DNA from: Rhizobiales bacterium 62-47
Lineage (GTDB): Bacteria > Pseudomonadota > Alphaproteobacteria > Rhizobiales > Xanthobacteraceae
Reading direction: 5' to 3'
Length of the DNA stretch: 64,000 bases
Assembly: GCA_001899255.1 (NCBI GenBank)
Contig: MKVX01000008.1
Location: forward strand, 122,745-186,744
The notes under the pieces were generated by a model. The model worked only from the letters and a program-made list of their open reading frames with translations. It did no database searches and was not told the origin of the DNA. Numbering within the stretch: the stretch's first letter is position 1; every line of letters starts with the position of its first letter. Shown in pieces: positions 19,620 to 28,062 of this stretch. The position numbers were made by a program, and so were the translations under genes.

Positions 19620-20264
19620 ATGGTTGCATCGAACATCAAAACCGTCAGAGCCATCGAGGACGACGACAGTTCGAAACGCCGGCAGATCGTCGACGGTGCG
19701 CGCAAGGTTTTCATGAACCTCGGCTTCGACGGCGCCAGCATGGGCGAAATCGCCCGCGCCGCCGGCGTGTCCAAAGGCACGCTTTACGTCTACTTCGCCG
19801 ACAAGAACCAGCTGTTCGAAGCCATCGTCGATCACGTCAGCGCGCAGGAACAACTCAAGGCGGCGTTCAATCTCGATCCGTCGCGTGACACCACCACGAC
19901 GCTGCGTGAGTTCGGCCAGACCTATATCCGCCTGCTGTGCCGCCCCGAAGGCGGCTCGGCGATCCGCACCGTGATGGCCATCGCCGAACGCATGCCGGAC
20001 GTCGGCCAGCGTTATTACGAACATGTCCTGCAAAGCACCATCAAGCGCCTCGCCGCCTATCTCGACGTGCAGGTCGCGAACAACGCGCTGAAAATCGACA
20101 ACACCGAACTCGCGGCGGCGCAATTCATGATGATGTGTCAGGCCACGCTGTTTCTGCCGTTCCTGTTTCAGGCGGCACCCGCCCCCTCGGACGAGCGCAT
20201 CGTGCAGGTCATCGAGAGCGCAACGCAAATGTTCCTTGCCGCCTATCAGGTGAAGCAAAACTAA
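19620..20264 (+). CDS. TetR/AcrR-family transcriptional regulator, likely repressor of emrAB
   Basis: 214 residues. N-terminal TetR DNA-binding domain, with the helix-turn-helix visible in ASMGEIARAAGVSKGTLYVYF at about residues 39-59; the C-terminal ligand domain is of the TetR_C_7/AcrR-like kind. Divergent from emrAB with a long perfect palindrome between them, the usual layout of an auto- and pump-repressing regulator. An in-frame start 16 codons upstream is possible. Confidence 0.88.
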   Translation: MVASNIKTVRAIEDDDSSKRRQIVDGARKVFMNLGFDGASMGEIARAAGVSKGTLYVYFADKNQLFEAIVDHVSAQEQLKAAFNLDPSRDTTTTLREFGQTYIRLLCRPEGGSAIRTVMAIAERMPDVGQRYYEHVLQSTIKRLAAYLDVQVANNALKIDNTELAAAQFMMMCQATLFLPFLFQAAPAPSDERIVQVIESATQMFLAAYQVKQN

Positions 20265-20279
20265 GCGGCGACGACCGCG

Positions 20280-21500
20280 CTACTCGTCGTCGTCATCCTC
20301 GCTCTTGGCGGTGTGACGCGTGTTGCGCTTTGCACCGATCGAACTGGTGTAGGCCGGCTCGCGACTGTTCGCGTACGGATTGCGCTGCGTCGCGCGCGCC
20401 GCGATCTCCTCGCCGGACACCGCTGCAGGCTTGCACACCACGCGCCCGCTTGAGCGCCGCATCAGATCGACGTGGATGTGATTGTAGTGATAGACGTTGG
20501 CACCCGGCGCCAGCACCGTTGTGAACTGCTGACACGCCGCGCCCTGCACATCGCGCAGGAAACCCTGCTCTTCCGGCACGCCCTTCCAGCCGTTCTGCAC
20601 CGAGATGTAGCGGCCATCGGCCAGCGTGAAGCCCGCGATGTCCAGTGCGTTGCCGAAGGCGTGTTCGGAGATGTGGGCATGCGGATTGCCGTTCATGCCG
20701 CGACAGGAATAGGCCGAGATTTGCTTGATCTCGACGACGCGCGCACCGAACCAGCGCGTCGCCGCCGGTTGCACGGACTCCGCCAGCCAGCGATCGAGCG
20801 CCGAAACGATCGGACACGCCAGCGTCGCGGTCGGCTTCAAGGTCACCGGGCCGAATGCGGCAACCGGATTGCCGCGCGACGGGCCGAGCCGGGGCAACGG
20901 CGCTTGTGAATAGTCCTGCTGCGGCGCTGCCGGCGCACGCGAATACTGCGGCGACGCGCGCTCGTTTTGCGGAATACCTTGCGGCCCGGCCTGCCAACCG
21001 CGCGGGCTGCTGCCCTGCGGCGCGCCGGCAACGCCCTCTTCCGGCAATTCGATCTCATCGCTGGCGGGAGCGACGCCCGGCGCGTTAAGCGACACCGGTC
21101 CGTTCGACGCACGGCCATAAACCGGCTGCCGAGCGGCATTGTCGGGATATGACGACGGCGGCGCCGCCGCGTAATTCGGACGCGTGCCGGGCCAGCGCGG
21201 CGGATTGCCGCCGACCGCAGCCGGCGGCCGCAGATCGTCGGCAAACCCCAACGACATCGAGGCTTCGCCGAGTGCGGCAACCTTGAGCGGGAACTCTGCA
21301 CCGCAGACACCCGGGCCGGAAATCGGATCGATGCGGACGATTTCGGCGCCTTCCTTGACGGCACCGGATTTCAGGCACGCAGCTTCGGCTTCGGCCCGCC
21401 ATGGCGCACGCGTCTCGGTTTGAAAGAAACCGCGACCGCACCCCGCCAGCGAAACCAAAATCAATGCGCTTGTGAGAGAGAAGGCTATTCCGCGCGTCAT
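20280..21500 (-). CDS. Extensin-like C-terminal domain lipoprotein
   Basis: 406 residues. Signal peptide with a lipobox (VSLAGC, Cys21), so it is a predicted lipoprotein. A Pro/Ala/Gln-rich low-complexity middle is followed by an extensin-like C-terminal domain (DUF/PF06904 type) beginning at CPIVSALDRWL and containing AYSCRGMN, ISEHAFGNALDIAGF and HYNHIHVDLMRR. The SEHAFGNALD and HxHxD arrangement resembles metal-dependent D-Ala-D-Ala peptidase-like folds, so a murein role is plausible, but none is proven for the family. Ends with an Asp/Glu tail. Confidence 0.85.
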   Translation of the reverse strand: MTRGIAFSLTSALILVSLAGCGRGFFQTETRAPWRAEAEAACLKSGAVKEGAEIVRIDPISGPGVCGAEFPLKVAALGEASMSLGFADDLRPPAAVGGNPPRWPGTRPNYAAAPPSSYPDNAARQPVYGRASNGPVSLNAPGVAPASDEIELPEEGVAGAPQGSSPRGWQAGPQGIPQNERASPQYSRAPAAPQQDYSQAPLPRLGPSRGNPVAAFGPVTLKPTATLACPIVSALDRWLAESVQPAATRWFGARVVEIKQISAYSCRGMNGNPHAHISEHAFGNALDIAGFTLADGRYISVQNGWKGVPEEQGFLRDVQGAACQQFTTVLAPGANVYHYNHIHVDLMRRSSGRVVCKPAAVSGEEIAARATQRNPYANSREPAYTSSIGAKRNTRHTAKSEDDDDE

Positions 21501-21630
21501 GCGCGCAAGTTCACCGAATTTATTTAAAGACTCTTCAACGCATTGATTTCAGAAATCTTTAACCACGTGCGCAGGGTTCCATTTCCGCATGAAAAGCGGG
21601 ATAGAGCAGCAGCCCTGACTTTTTTCGGAA

Positions 21631-21655
21631 GGAACGGATTGCTACTTTCGTCGTT
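21631..21655 (+). promoter_or_regulatory. EcfG-type general stress promoter
   Basis: GGAAC at 21631-21635, 16 bp, then CGTT at 21652-21655: an exact match to the alphaproteobacterial EcfG consensus GGAAC-N16/17-CGTT. It lies 36 bp before the start of a 27-residue membrane peptide gene and upstream of an L,D-transpeptidase gene. Confidence 0.72.
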
Positions 21656-21690
21656 AGCTTCGCCAGCAGTATGTACTTGGGAGACCTCCC

Positions 21691-21774
21691 ATGACCATGA
21701 CCGGCAAATTGAGTGCCGTCAGCGCATATCTTGCATTGGCCTTCGTCGGCGCGATCGTGCTTGGTGTCTTCTGA
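21691..21774 (+). CDS. 27-residue predicted membrane peptide, likely general stress regulated
   Basis: ATG to TGA encoding 27 residues: a polar start (MTMTGKLSA) followed by one hydrophobic helix (VSAYLALAFVGAIVLGVF) that runs to the C-terminus. GGGAG lies 10 bases before the ATG as a ribosome binding site, and an exact EcfG-type promoter lies 36 bp upstream. A second ATG two codons in is possible. No function is known to me; topology suggests a single-pass inner membrane peptide. An L,D-transpeptidase follows after 89 bp and may share the transcript. Confidence 0.65.
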   Translation: MTMTGKLSAVSAYLALAFVGAIVLGVF

Positions 21775-21823
21775 GGGTTGAAAACCTTCTGAGCAGGTCG
21801 CCGACCCGCTCTTGAACCTTTTG

Positions 21824-21857
21824 CTCCCTGCGTCACACCCATCCAAAACGCAGGGAG
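21824..21857 (+). promoter_or_regulatory. Hairpin masking the ribosome binding site of the L,D-transpeptidase
   Basis: CTCCCTGCGT (21824-21833) and ACGCAGGGAG (21848-21857) form a perfect 10-bp stem with a 14-nt loop. The right arm contains the GGGAG Shine-Dalgarno of the gene starting at 21864, so folding would hide the ribosome binding site. No T-run follows, so a terminator is less likely. Confidence 0.55.
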
Positions 21858-21863
21858 ACAAGG

Positions 21864-22541
21864 ATGTTCTTTCATCATCTTATCACCGGCACGAATTTGG
21901 CTCGCACCGCCGCCATGGCGCTGACCGTGAGCGTCGGTCTGGTCGCGCCGGCCAACGCCGGTCCGCAACCGCTGTTTCCATTTCTGCCGCTGCAGCCGCT
22001 GCCGCAAATGCAGGCCGCGCCGTCGCTCGACGAGCCCGCGTCGACAACGCAGATGCCCGCACGACTGAAACGTCAGGTCGTCAACTACGTGACGCACGAA
22101 GCGCCCGGCACCATCGTCATCGATACGCCGAACACTTATCTCTATCTCGTCACCGGCAACGGCCAGGCGATCCGCTACGGCATCGGCGTCGGCCGCGAAG
22201 GCTTCACCTGGTCGGGCATTCAGACCATCAGCAAAAAAGCCGAGTGGCCGAACTGGACGCCGCCAGCCGAGATGATCGCACGGCAACCCTATCTGCCGCG
22301 CTTCATGGCCGGCGGCCCCGGCAATCCGCTCGGCGCGCGCGCGATGTATCTGGGCGGCACCGTTTATCGCATCCATGGCACCAATGCGCCGGAGACCATC
22401 GGCACGCATGTGTCGTCAGGCTGCATCCGCCTCACCAATGCCGACGTCACCGACCTGTATTCACGCGTGGCCGTCGGCGCCAAGGTGGTTGTGCTGCCCA
22501 ACGAACGCCGTGCCGATCTCGGACGTGGCGTGCTGCGCTGA
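21864..22541 (+). CDS. L,D-transpeptidase (YkuD/ErfK family)
   Basis: 225 residues. N-terminal signal peptide ending near APANA (residue 32), a proline-rich linker, then the YkuD catalytic domain. The active-site signature HGTNAPETIG...SSGCIRL gives His171 and the nucleophile Cys187. The family forms 3-3 peptidoglycan cross-links or attaches lipoproteins to murein in the periplasm. Its ribosome binding site lies inside a perfect 10-bp hairpin, and a strong terminator follows. A second L,D-transpeptidase is encoded at 41242-42381. Confidence 0.92.
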   Translation: MFFHHLITGTNLARTAAMALTVSVGLVAPANAGPQPLFPFLPLQPLPQMQAAPSLDEPASTTQMPARLKRQVVNYVTHEAPGTIVIDTPNTYLYLVTGNGQAIRYGIGVGREGFTWSGIQTISKKAEWPNWTPPAEMIARQPYLPRFMAGGPGNPLGARAMYLGGTVYRIHGTNAPETIGTHVSSGCIRLTNADVTDLYSRVAVGAKVVVLPNERRADLGRGVLR

Positions 22542-22563
22542 TATTGCCAGATCGGTCATCATC

Positions 22564-22602
22564 AAGGCTCCGGCCAATGCGCCGGAGCCTTTTCATTTTT
22601 TT
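22564..22602 (+). terminator. Rho-independent terminator after the L,D-transpeptidase
   Basis: AAGGCTCCGGC and GCCGGAGCCTT form an 11-bp perfect stem with a 6-nt loop, followed by TTTCATTTTTTT. Confidence 0.88.
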
Positions 22603-22708
22603 GCCGCGTCAATCCGCAACATACGCGCATGGCACATTTCGCTTTCGTGCTCTGGCGCCCGATCACCGGCGACGCTAGACTCGAAGCCGACGGGGACCGG
22701 AATAGCCG

Positions 22709-24259
22709 ATGCGGGTGAAAACCATTCTGATCGCAATCGCCGTGATTGCGGGATCGTTTCTTCTCAGCCTGAAAGCCATGGATTGGCTGTCGCCGCGCGA
22801 CAGCACATCGCAACCGGTGCTTGCCAAGCTGCCGCCGCTGCCTGCGGTGTCGCGCAATTCATCCGTGATCGCGCCGATCGAAATTCCGCTCAAGGTGATT
22901 GGCGCCAGCGCCGACCGCGCCGCGCCGCGCACCTTCGGCGGCAAGGCGGACAATCCGGTGCCGCAGGTTCTGCAGAACGCCGACATCAACTGGACGGCGG
23001 CGCGCGGCCCCATCACCGCAGCCGGCGCACAGAATGCCCTGTCGCTGACGACGCCGTTGACCGGCACGCTGAACGTCAAGGGCGCGCTGTCGGACAACGC
23101 CAAGGGCGCGCTCGGCAACGCGCTGGGCTCGCTGCTGGGCAGCAACGTCAGCAAACAGATCGGCAGCCTCAACATCAAGAACATCAACGCCGATGCCGAG
23201 ATCCGCGGCAATGTCGGCATGACATCGCGCCCCGCGTTGACGCCCAGCTGGCGGATCGAACCGAACCTGACGGCGCAGGTCAATCTCGGCGACACCAACC
23301 TCTCGGTCGCCGGCATCCGCGTCAACGTTCCGGCCCAATTGAAACCGGCGCTCGATCGCGCGGTGAACGATCAACTCGTCGGCCTGCAACAGCGCATCCG
23401 CAACGATCCGGTGATCGAGCAGAATGCGCGGCGCGAATGGGCCAAGATGTGCCGTTCGATTCCGTTGCAGGCCGCCTCTGCACCCGGACCGCAATTGTGG
23501 CTCGAACTGCGCCCCACCAAAGCTGTGGCGGCGCAGCCGCGCGTCGATGCCAATGCCGTGACGCTGACGCTCGGTATCGATGCCGAGACCCGCGTCACCG
23601 CAACCGAAACCAAACCGGATTGCCCCTTTCCGGCAACGCTGAGCATCATTCAGGCCAATCCGGGACGCGTCAGCATCGGCGTGCCGATTGATATGCCGTT
23701 CACCGATCTCAACAAGCTGCTGGATGCGCAACTCGCTGGCAAGACCTTCCCCGAAGGCGGCGACAGTTCGATTGCCGTCAAGGTGAAACGCGCGACGGTG
23801 GCGGCGTCCGGCGATCGCCTGCTGATTTCGCTGCTGGTCGATGCGAAAGAAAAGCGGAGCTGGTTCGGTTTCGGCGCGGATGCCACCGTCCATATCTGGG
23901 GCAAGCCTGCGCTGGATCAGGCGCAGCAAACGTTGCGCCTGACCGACATCAACCTTTCGGTGGAATCGCAGGCCGCGTTCGGACTGCTCGGTGCGGCCAC
24001 GCAAGCCGCGCTACCCTATCTTCAGAAGGCGCTCGCCGACAAGGCCGTGATCGACCTCAAGCCGTTCGCCGCCAATGCGCGCAAGCAGATGACGAAACTC
24101 GTCAACGATTTTCAGAAGAACGATAGCGGTGCGCGCGTCGATGCCGACATCACCAGCCTGCGCCTTGCCGGCGTTGCGTTCGACTCAACCAAGTTGCGCG
24201 TCATCGCCGAAGCCGAAGGCTCCGCCAAAGTCACGGTCACGACACTGCCGGGCCTGTAG
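22709..24259 (+). CDS. DUF4403 family protein
   Basis: 516 residues. N-terminal membrane/signal segment (about residues 4-24), then a long beta-rich extracytoplasmic region. The opening SVIAPIEIPLKVI and the internal repeats (IGVPIDMPFTDLNKLLDAQL) fit the DUF4403 family of tubular-lipid-binding-like proteins; function is not established. Probably anchored in the inner membrane facing the periplasm. Monocistronic by context, after a terminator. Confidence 0.82.
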   Translation: MRVKTILIAIAVIAGSFLLSLKAMDWLSPRDSTSQPVLAKLPPLPAVSRNSSVIAPIEIPLKVIGASADRAAPRTFGGKADNPVPQVLQNADINWTAARGPITAAGAQNALSLTTPLTGTLNVKGALSDNAKGALGNALGSLLGSNVSKQIGSLNIKNINADAEIRGNVGMTSRPALTPSWRIEPNLTAQVNLGDTNLSVAGIRVNVPAQLKPALDRAVNDQLVGLQQRIRNDPVIEQNARREWAKMCRSIPLQAASAPGPQLWLELRPTKAVAAQPRVDANAVTLTLGIDAETRVTATETKPDCPFPATLSIIQANPGRVSIGVPIDMPFTDLNKLLDAQLAGKTFPEGGDSSIAVKVKRATVAASGDRLLISLLVDAKEKRSWFGFGADATVHIWGKPALDQAQQTLRLTDINLSVESQAAFGLLGAATQAALPYLQKALADKAVIDLKPFAANARKQMTKLVNDFQKNDSGARVDADITSLRLAGVAFDSTKLRVIAEAEGSAKVTVTTLPGL

Positions 24260-24402
24260 TTCCGCACGCCGGACAATTGTCAGAATCTGCAATCTTCACG
24301 ACAAACTCACTTGCTCCTGCTTCGGCTTTGCTGGCACAACCTTCGTTGCGCGGTGCCAGCCGCTGCTACGCGAAAACAAAAATAACCCAAGGAGCAAACT
24401 CC

Positions 24403-25614
24403 ATGAACAGAACCGCTGCCACGCTCGTGGCCAGCCTCGCACTCGCTTTTTCCAGCGGCGCGGCGCATGCACAAATCTCCGACGATGTCGTCAAGATCGG
24501 CGTCCTCACCGACATGTCCAGCCTCTATTCCGACGCTACCGGCAAGGGATCGCTGGCCGCCGTACAGATGGCCGTGGCGGATTTCGGCGGCAAGGTCAAA
24601 GGCAAGCCGATCGAGGTGGTCTCGGGCGATCACCAGAACAAGCCGGACGTTGGCGTCAACATCGCACGCAACTGGATCGACAACGACAAGGTCGACTCCG
24701 TTTTCGACGTGCCGACTTCTTCGGTGGCGCTGGCAGTCTCGACGCTGCTGACCGAGAAGAACAAGATCTTCATGAATTCCGGCGCGGGCAGTTCGGATCT
24801 CACCGGCAAGGCCTGCTCGCCGATTTTCGTTCACTACACTTACGATACCTATGCGCTGTCGAATGTCGCCGGGCGCGCCATGGTCAAGCGCGGCGAGGAC
24901 ACATGGTTCTTCATCACGGCGGATTATGCGTTCGGCCATGCGCTCGAGCGCGACGCGGCCGACGTCGTCAAGCAGAGCGGCGGCAAGGTCGTCGGCAATG
25001 TGCGTCATCCGCTGAACTCGTCGGACTTCTCGTCGTTCCTGCTGCAGGCACAGGCCTCGAAGGCCAAGGTCGTCGCGCTCGCCAATGCCGGCGGGGACAC
25101 CACCAACGCCCTGAAACAGGCGGCGGAATTCGGCCTGACGCAGGGCGGCCAGAAGATGATCGCGCTGCTGCAGGAAATCACCGACTCCCATGGCCTCGGT
25201 CTGAAGCAGGCCCAGGGCCTCATTCTCACCGACGGCTTCTACTGGGACACCAATGACGAGACCCGCGCCTTCTCCAAGAGATTCATGGACAAGGTGGGAC
25301 ACATGCCGACGATGATTCAGGCCGGCCTGTATTCCGCGACGATGCACTACCTGCAAGCCATCGATGCCACCGGCACCGACGACACCGCCAAGGTGATGGC
25401 CAAGATGAAGGCAACGCCGATCAACGACTTCTTCGCCAAGAACGGCCGCATCCGCGAAGATGGCCGCATGGTCCACGACATGTACCTGTTCGAGGTGAAG
25501 AAGCCCTCGGAGTCCAAGAGCGATTGGGATCTCTACAATCTTCTGGCGACGGTGCCGGGCGATCAGGCCTTCCGTCCGATGGATCAGGGCGGCTGCCCTT
25601 ACATTAAGAAGTAA
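24403..25614 (+). CDS. ABC transporter substrate-binding protein, branched-chain amino acid (Peripla_BP_6) type
   Basis: 403 residues with a Sec signal peptide cleaved at about AHA-Q (residue 24). The mature start ISDDVVKIGVLTDMSSLYSD is the classic opening of LivJ-like type I receptors. The ATG has a strong AAGGAG at -14. No permease or ATPase gene is adjacent, so it is an orphan receptor in this window; ligand unknown (amino acids, aromatic acids and amides are all known for the family). Confidence 0.9.
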   Translation: MNRTAATLVASLALAFSSGAAHAQISDDVVKIGVLTDMSSLYSDATGKGSLAAVQMAVADFGGKVKGKPIEVVSGDHQNKPDVGVNIARNWIDNDKVDSVFDVPTSSVALAVSTLLTEKNKIFMNSGAGSSDLTGKACSPIFVHYTYDTYALSNVAGRAMVKRGEDTWFFITADYAFGHALERDAADVVKQSGGKVVGNVRHPLNSSDFSSFLLQAQASKAKVVALANAGGDTTNALKQAAEFGLTQGGQKMIALLQEITDSHGLGLKQAQGLILTDGFYWDTNDETRAFSKRFMDKVGHMPTMIQAGLYSATMHYLQAIDATGTDDTAKVMAKMKATPINDFFAKNGRIREDGRMVHDMYLFEVKKPSESKSDWDLYNLLATVPGDQAFRPMDQGGCPYIKK

Positions 25615-25629
25615 CTGGCGCAAGCGAAT

Positions 25630-25661
25630 TGGCCGGACGGCATCGACGCCGCCCGGCCACC
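25630..25661 (+). terminator. Hairpin after the substrate-binding protein
   Basis: TGGCCGG-A-CGGC and GCCG-C-CCGGCCA form an imperfect stem with a 6-nt loop, starting 15 bp after the stop codon. No T-run follows, so termination strength is uncertain. Confidence 0.5.
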
Positions 25662-25723
25662 TTCAGATCGTGACTATCGAACATCTCGCCTGCCGCGTTG
25701 CAGGCTTTGCTCAGCCATCCGCA

Positions 25724-26260
25724 TCAAGTCGTGTATTTGAACTCCGGCATGCTCTTGAGCTGATCCTTGGTCGCATCGAACACGCCGTGATCCGGGTACC
25801 ACGGATTGGGCTTGGCGGCGGCCGGCGCGGGTGCAGCCGATCCCGTCGTCGTGCTGCTCGACGGACGTCCGGTCGTCCCGCTCGAATTGCTTGCGGTGCC
25901 AGCGCCCGTGTAAGGCACAGGCTCGTTCACCCATTTGATCTTGTCGTACGGGACCGCGACGTAGTGTTCGCCGACGCCGAGGAACCCGCCAACGCCAATG
26001 ACTGCAGCGGCGATCTTGCCGTCCTTGTCGAACAGCAGATCGTTGATCGAGCCGAGGCTCTCGTTGGCGTTGTTGTAAATCTTCAGGCCGACGACCTTGG
26101 ATGTCCGCCATTGACCCTGATGCGACATGTCCGCCGGAGCCGCTGTCGTCGCAGCCGGGGTCGTCGTCGTCGCGGTCGACTTTGAGGGAGTTTCCGCCAA
26201 CGCCGCAGTGGCGATAAGCGCCGAACCAACCAGTGCCGTCGTCATATATTTTGCAAACAT
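25724..26260 (-). CDS. PRC-barrel domain protein, secreted
   Basis: 178 residues. Signal peptide MFAKYMTTALVGSALIATAA ending near LAE, a Thr/Ala-rich linker, then a PRC-barrel domain (SKVVGLKIYNNANESLGSINDLL and GVGGFLGVGEHYVAVPYDKI), and a low-complexity Ser/Thr/Ala/Pro tail. PRC-barrel proteins of this sort are often induced by stress; function unknown. AGGAGG precedes the chosen ATG. A near-consensus EcfG promoter (GGAAC-N16-TGTT) lies 37 bp upstream of the ATG. Confidence 0.85.
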   Translation of the reverse strand: MFAKYMTTALVGSALIATAALAETPSKSTATTTTPAATTAAPADMSHQGQWRTSKVVGLKIYNNANESLGSINDLLFDKDGKIAAAVIGVGGFLGVGEHYVAVPYDKIKWVNEPVPYTGAGTASNSSGTTGRPSSSTTTGSAAPAPAAAKPNPWYPDHGVFDATKDQLKSMPEFKYTT

Positions 26261-26296
26261 GTGCGCACCTCCTGATGAAATGATGTCTAGAAGGGC

Positions 26297-26321
26297 AACA
26301 CATTTAGGCAATGAGCGTTCC
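26297..26321 (-). promoter_or_regulatory. Possible EcfG-type promoter of the secreted PRC-barrel gene
   Basis: On the minus strand GGAAC (26321-26317), 16 bp, TGTT (26300-26297): one mismatch to GGAAC-N16/17-CGTT. It sits at a fitting distance before the start codon at 26260. Confidence 0.45.
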
Positions 26322-26405
26322 CGGCTCGCAGCCAAAAGTCGTTGCAGCTAACGCGATACTGGGTTGCGCAATTGGAACAGCGCCAAGCATGTCGCGCGTT
26401 TGCGC

Positions 26406-26786
26406 TTAGAAACCTCCCCAATATGGCGGAACGCCGTAGTAGCGATGCAACTCGATTTCCTGCGATCGGTCGCCCCAATCGAAATCCTTGTCGGCAAGGA
26501 ACGACGGCGCGCGCCTGAGTTCGTCGTCGGTAATGTCGAGCTGATAGGCCTCGACGTCGCGATTGTACTTCAGCCGTGCCCAGGGCAGCGGCAGCAGGCT
26601 CGCGCCCATGCCGAGAAAACCGCCGAAGCTCAGAATTGCGTAGGATACCTTGCCGCTGATCTTGTCGATCATCAGTCGTTCGATATGACCGATCTTCTCG
26701 CCGTTGAGCCGTCGTACAGCGGTGCCTTCGACACGATCGCTTGCGATCAAGCTATGAGATTTGACCGCCACCTGATCGATGGACAT
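26406..26786 (-). CDS. PRC-barrel domain protein, cytoplasmic
   Basis: 126 residues without a signal peptide. The PRC-barrel lies at about residues 18-75 (VEGTAVRRLNGEKIGHIERL and SFGGFLGMGASLLPLPWARL), followed by an acidic and aromatic tail ending YYGVPPYWGGF. The GGFLGxG signature is shared with the neighbouring secreted PRC protein. AAGGAGG precedes the ATG, and an exact EcfG-type promoter lies 30 bp upstream, so a general stress role is likely. Confidence 0.85.
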   Translation of the reverse strand: MSIDQVAVKSHSLIASDRVEGTAVRRLNGEKIGHIERLMIDKISGKVSYAILSFGGFLGMGASLLPLPWARLKYNRDVEAYQLDITDDELRRAPSFLADKDFDWGDRSQEIELHRYYGVPPYWGGF

Positions 26787-26815
26787 GACATCCTCCTTCG
26801 GTTGACACGATGATC

Positions 26816-26841
26816 AACGCGTCGGCCAGAGGCCCGGTTCC
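26816..26841 (-). promoter_or_regulatory. EcfG-type general stress promoter of the cytoplasmic PRC-barrel gene
   Basis: On the minus strand GGAAC (26841-26837), 17 bp, CGTT (26819-26816): exact match to the EcfG consensus, 30 bp before the ATG at 26786. Confidence 0.7.
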
Positions 26842-26928
26842 ATAGGCAGTCAGGCGAGGTTCCACGCGCTCGGATTTCGCGCGTTCGCGCGAGATTTCGC
26901 TGCCGATGCAGGGAAAAAGCCGTCTCGT

Positions 26929-27105
26929 TCAGGCAGCGAGCGAGCCGGAATCCTGTCTTGCTCGCTTAAAGAACGCCATTGATTCAAATTTGTAGCCGCA
27001 CGCGGCGCAGTGCCACAAATAGGATGTCACACGGCGATCTTCCTCGACCCATTCCGGTGCTGCGATTGGTTTGCCGCACTGGGCGCAAGGATTGTGCTGG
27101 GGCAT
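26929..27105 (-). CDS. Small zinc-ribbon-like protein
   Basis: 58 residues from MPQHNPCAQCGKP; a start 13 codons earlier (27144) is also possible. Two CxxC pairs, Cys7/Cys10 and Cys33/Cys36, frame a short beta-rich region (RRVTSYLWHCAACGYKFES), the layout of a rubredoxin-like zinc ribbon. Function unknown. The 142 bp before the next gene downstream hold nothing else recognisable apart from the EcfG promoter. Confidence 0.6.
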   Translation of the reverse strand: MPQHNPCAQCGKPIAAPEWVEEDRRVTSYLWHCAACGYKFESMAFFKRARQDSGSLAA

Positions 27106-27403
27106 TTCGGAGGACAGTGAATAACCAGACCTGAAAGCGATCATGACGCGTCCCCATCTGTTATTGCGCCAAGTTTATGCGCGCCCGATTGGCCGTCAAG
27201 AAACTTCCGGTGCGACGCTTTTGCGACAATATTGTTGACCGATCGCCGCCTTCCGTTTACGCGACCGGTGCACCGCCTTGCCGCTGAATGCGGCAGGGAT
27301 AATCTCCAGTTGTAGCTGCCTCGCGGATGCCACAGTTGCGATGCCATAGAGAGCGGCGTCGCCTGACCGACCGGCCTAACACTTTGAAAAATCCAGACTG
27401 CCG

Positions 27404-27883
27404 ATGCTGAAACCCGCTTTGTATACGCTCGTCGTCATCGGCATCGCCACAATGTGTTGCGAGACGGCAATGGCGCAGCGCGCGCAATACGAAGCGATGG
27501 TCGCCGATCACGCGCGGGCCAACGATATCCCCGAAGCGCTGGTGCATCGCGTGATCGTGCGTGAGAGCCGTTATCAACCGCAGCTTGTCGGGCGTGGCGG
27601 CACCATCGGTCTGATGCAGATCAAACTGGCGACGGCGCGCGGGCTTGGCTACACCGGGACGGCGGAAGGCTTGCGCGATCCCCAGACCAACCTCACCTAC
27701 GCCGTGCGCTATCTGGCCGGGGCCTATCGTGCCGCCAACGGCAATGACGACCGCGCTGTCCGCTACTACGCCGGCGGCTATTACCACGTCGCCAAACGTC
27801 AGCGGCATCAACACGCCAATGGAAGCCTGGCGCGCGCCAATGCGCAAATGCCGGGGCCGCCGCTCTCGATCCTGCCCGAATAG
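27404..27883 (+). CDS. Lytic transglycosylase (SLT domain), small
   Basis: 159 residues. Signal peptide to about AMAQ (residue 25), then a single SLT goose-lysozyme-like domain: catalytic Glu54 in VRESRY, GLMQIKLATARGLG, and the aromatic Tyr-rich RYYAGGYY. Cleaves the MurNAc-GlcNAc bond with 1,6-anhydro formation; small MltE/Slt-like enzymes often open murein for secretion systems or appendages, but no such genes are adjacent. Length is short for the family but the domain is complete. Confidence 0.88.
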   Translation: MLKPALYTLVVIGIATMCCETAMAQRAQYEAMVADHARANDIPEALVHRVIVRESRYQPQLVGRGGTIGLMQIKLATARGLGYTGTAEGLRDPQTNLTYAVRYLAGAYRAANGNDDRAVRYYAGGYYHVAKRQRHQHANGSLARANAQMPGPPLSILPE

Positions 27884-28062
27884 GCGGCGCGCCACCGCCC
27901 GCCGCCTGCGACGTTTGCGCGAGATCGCGCAGGCCAGCGTCGTCTCACGCAATCGCCCTGCCGCCATATATTAGAACTTGCTTATCTATCGCACCGCTCC
28001 TATGACTCCAAAATCGGGGGTGCGTGAGACGCGGCCCCTGCACAGTTGCCGGAGCATGACCG

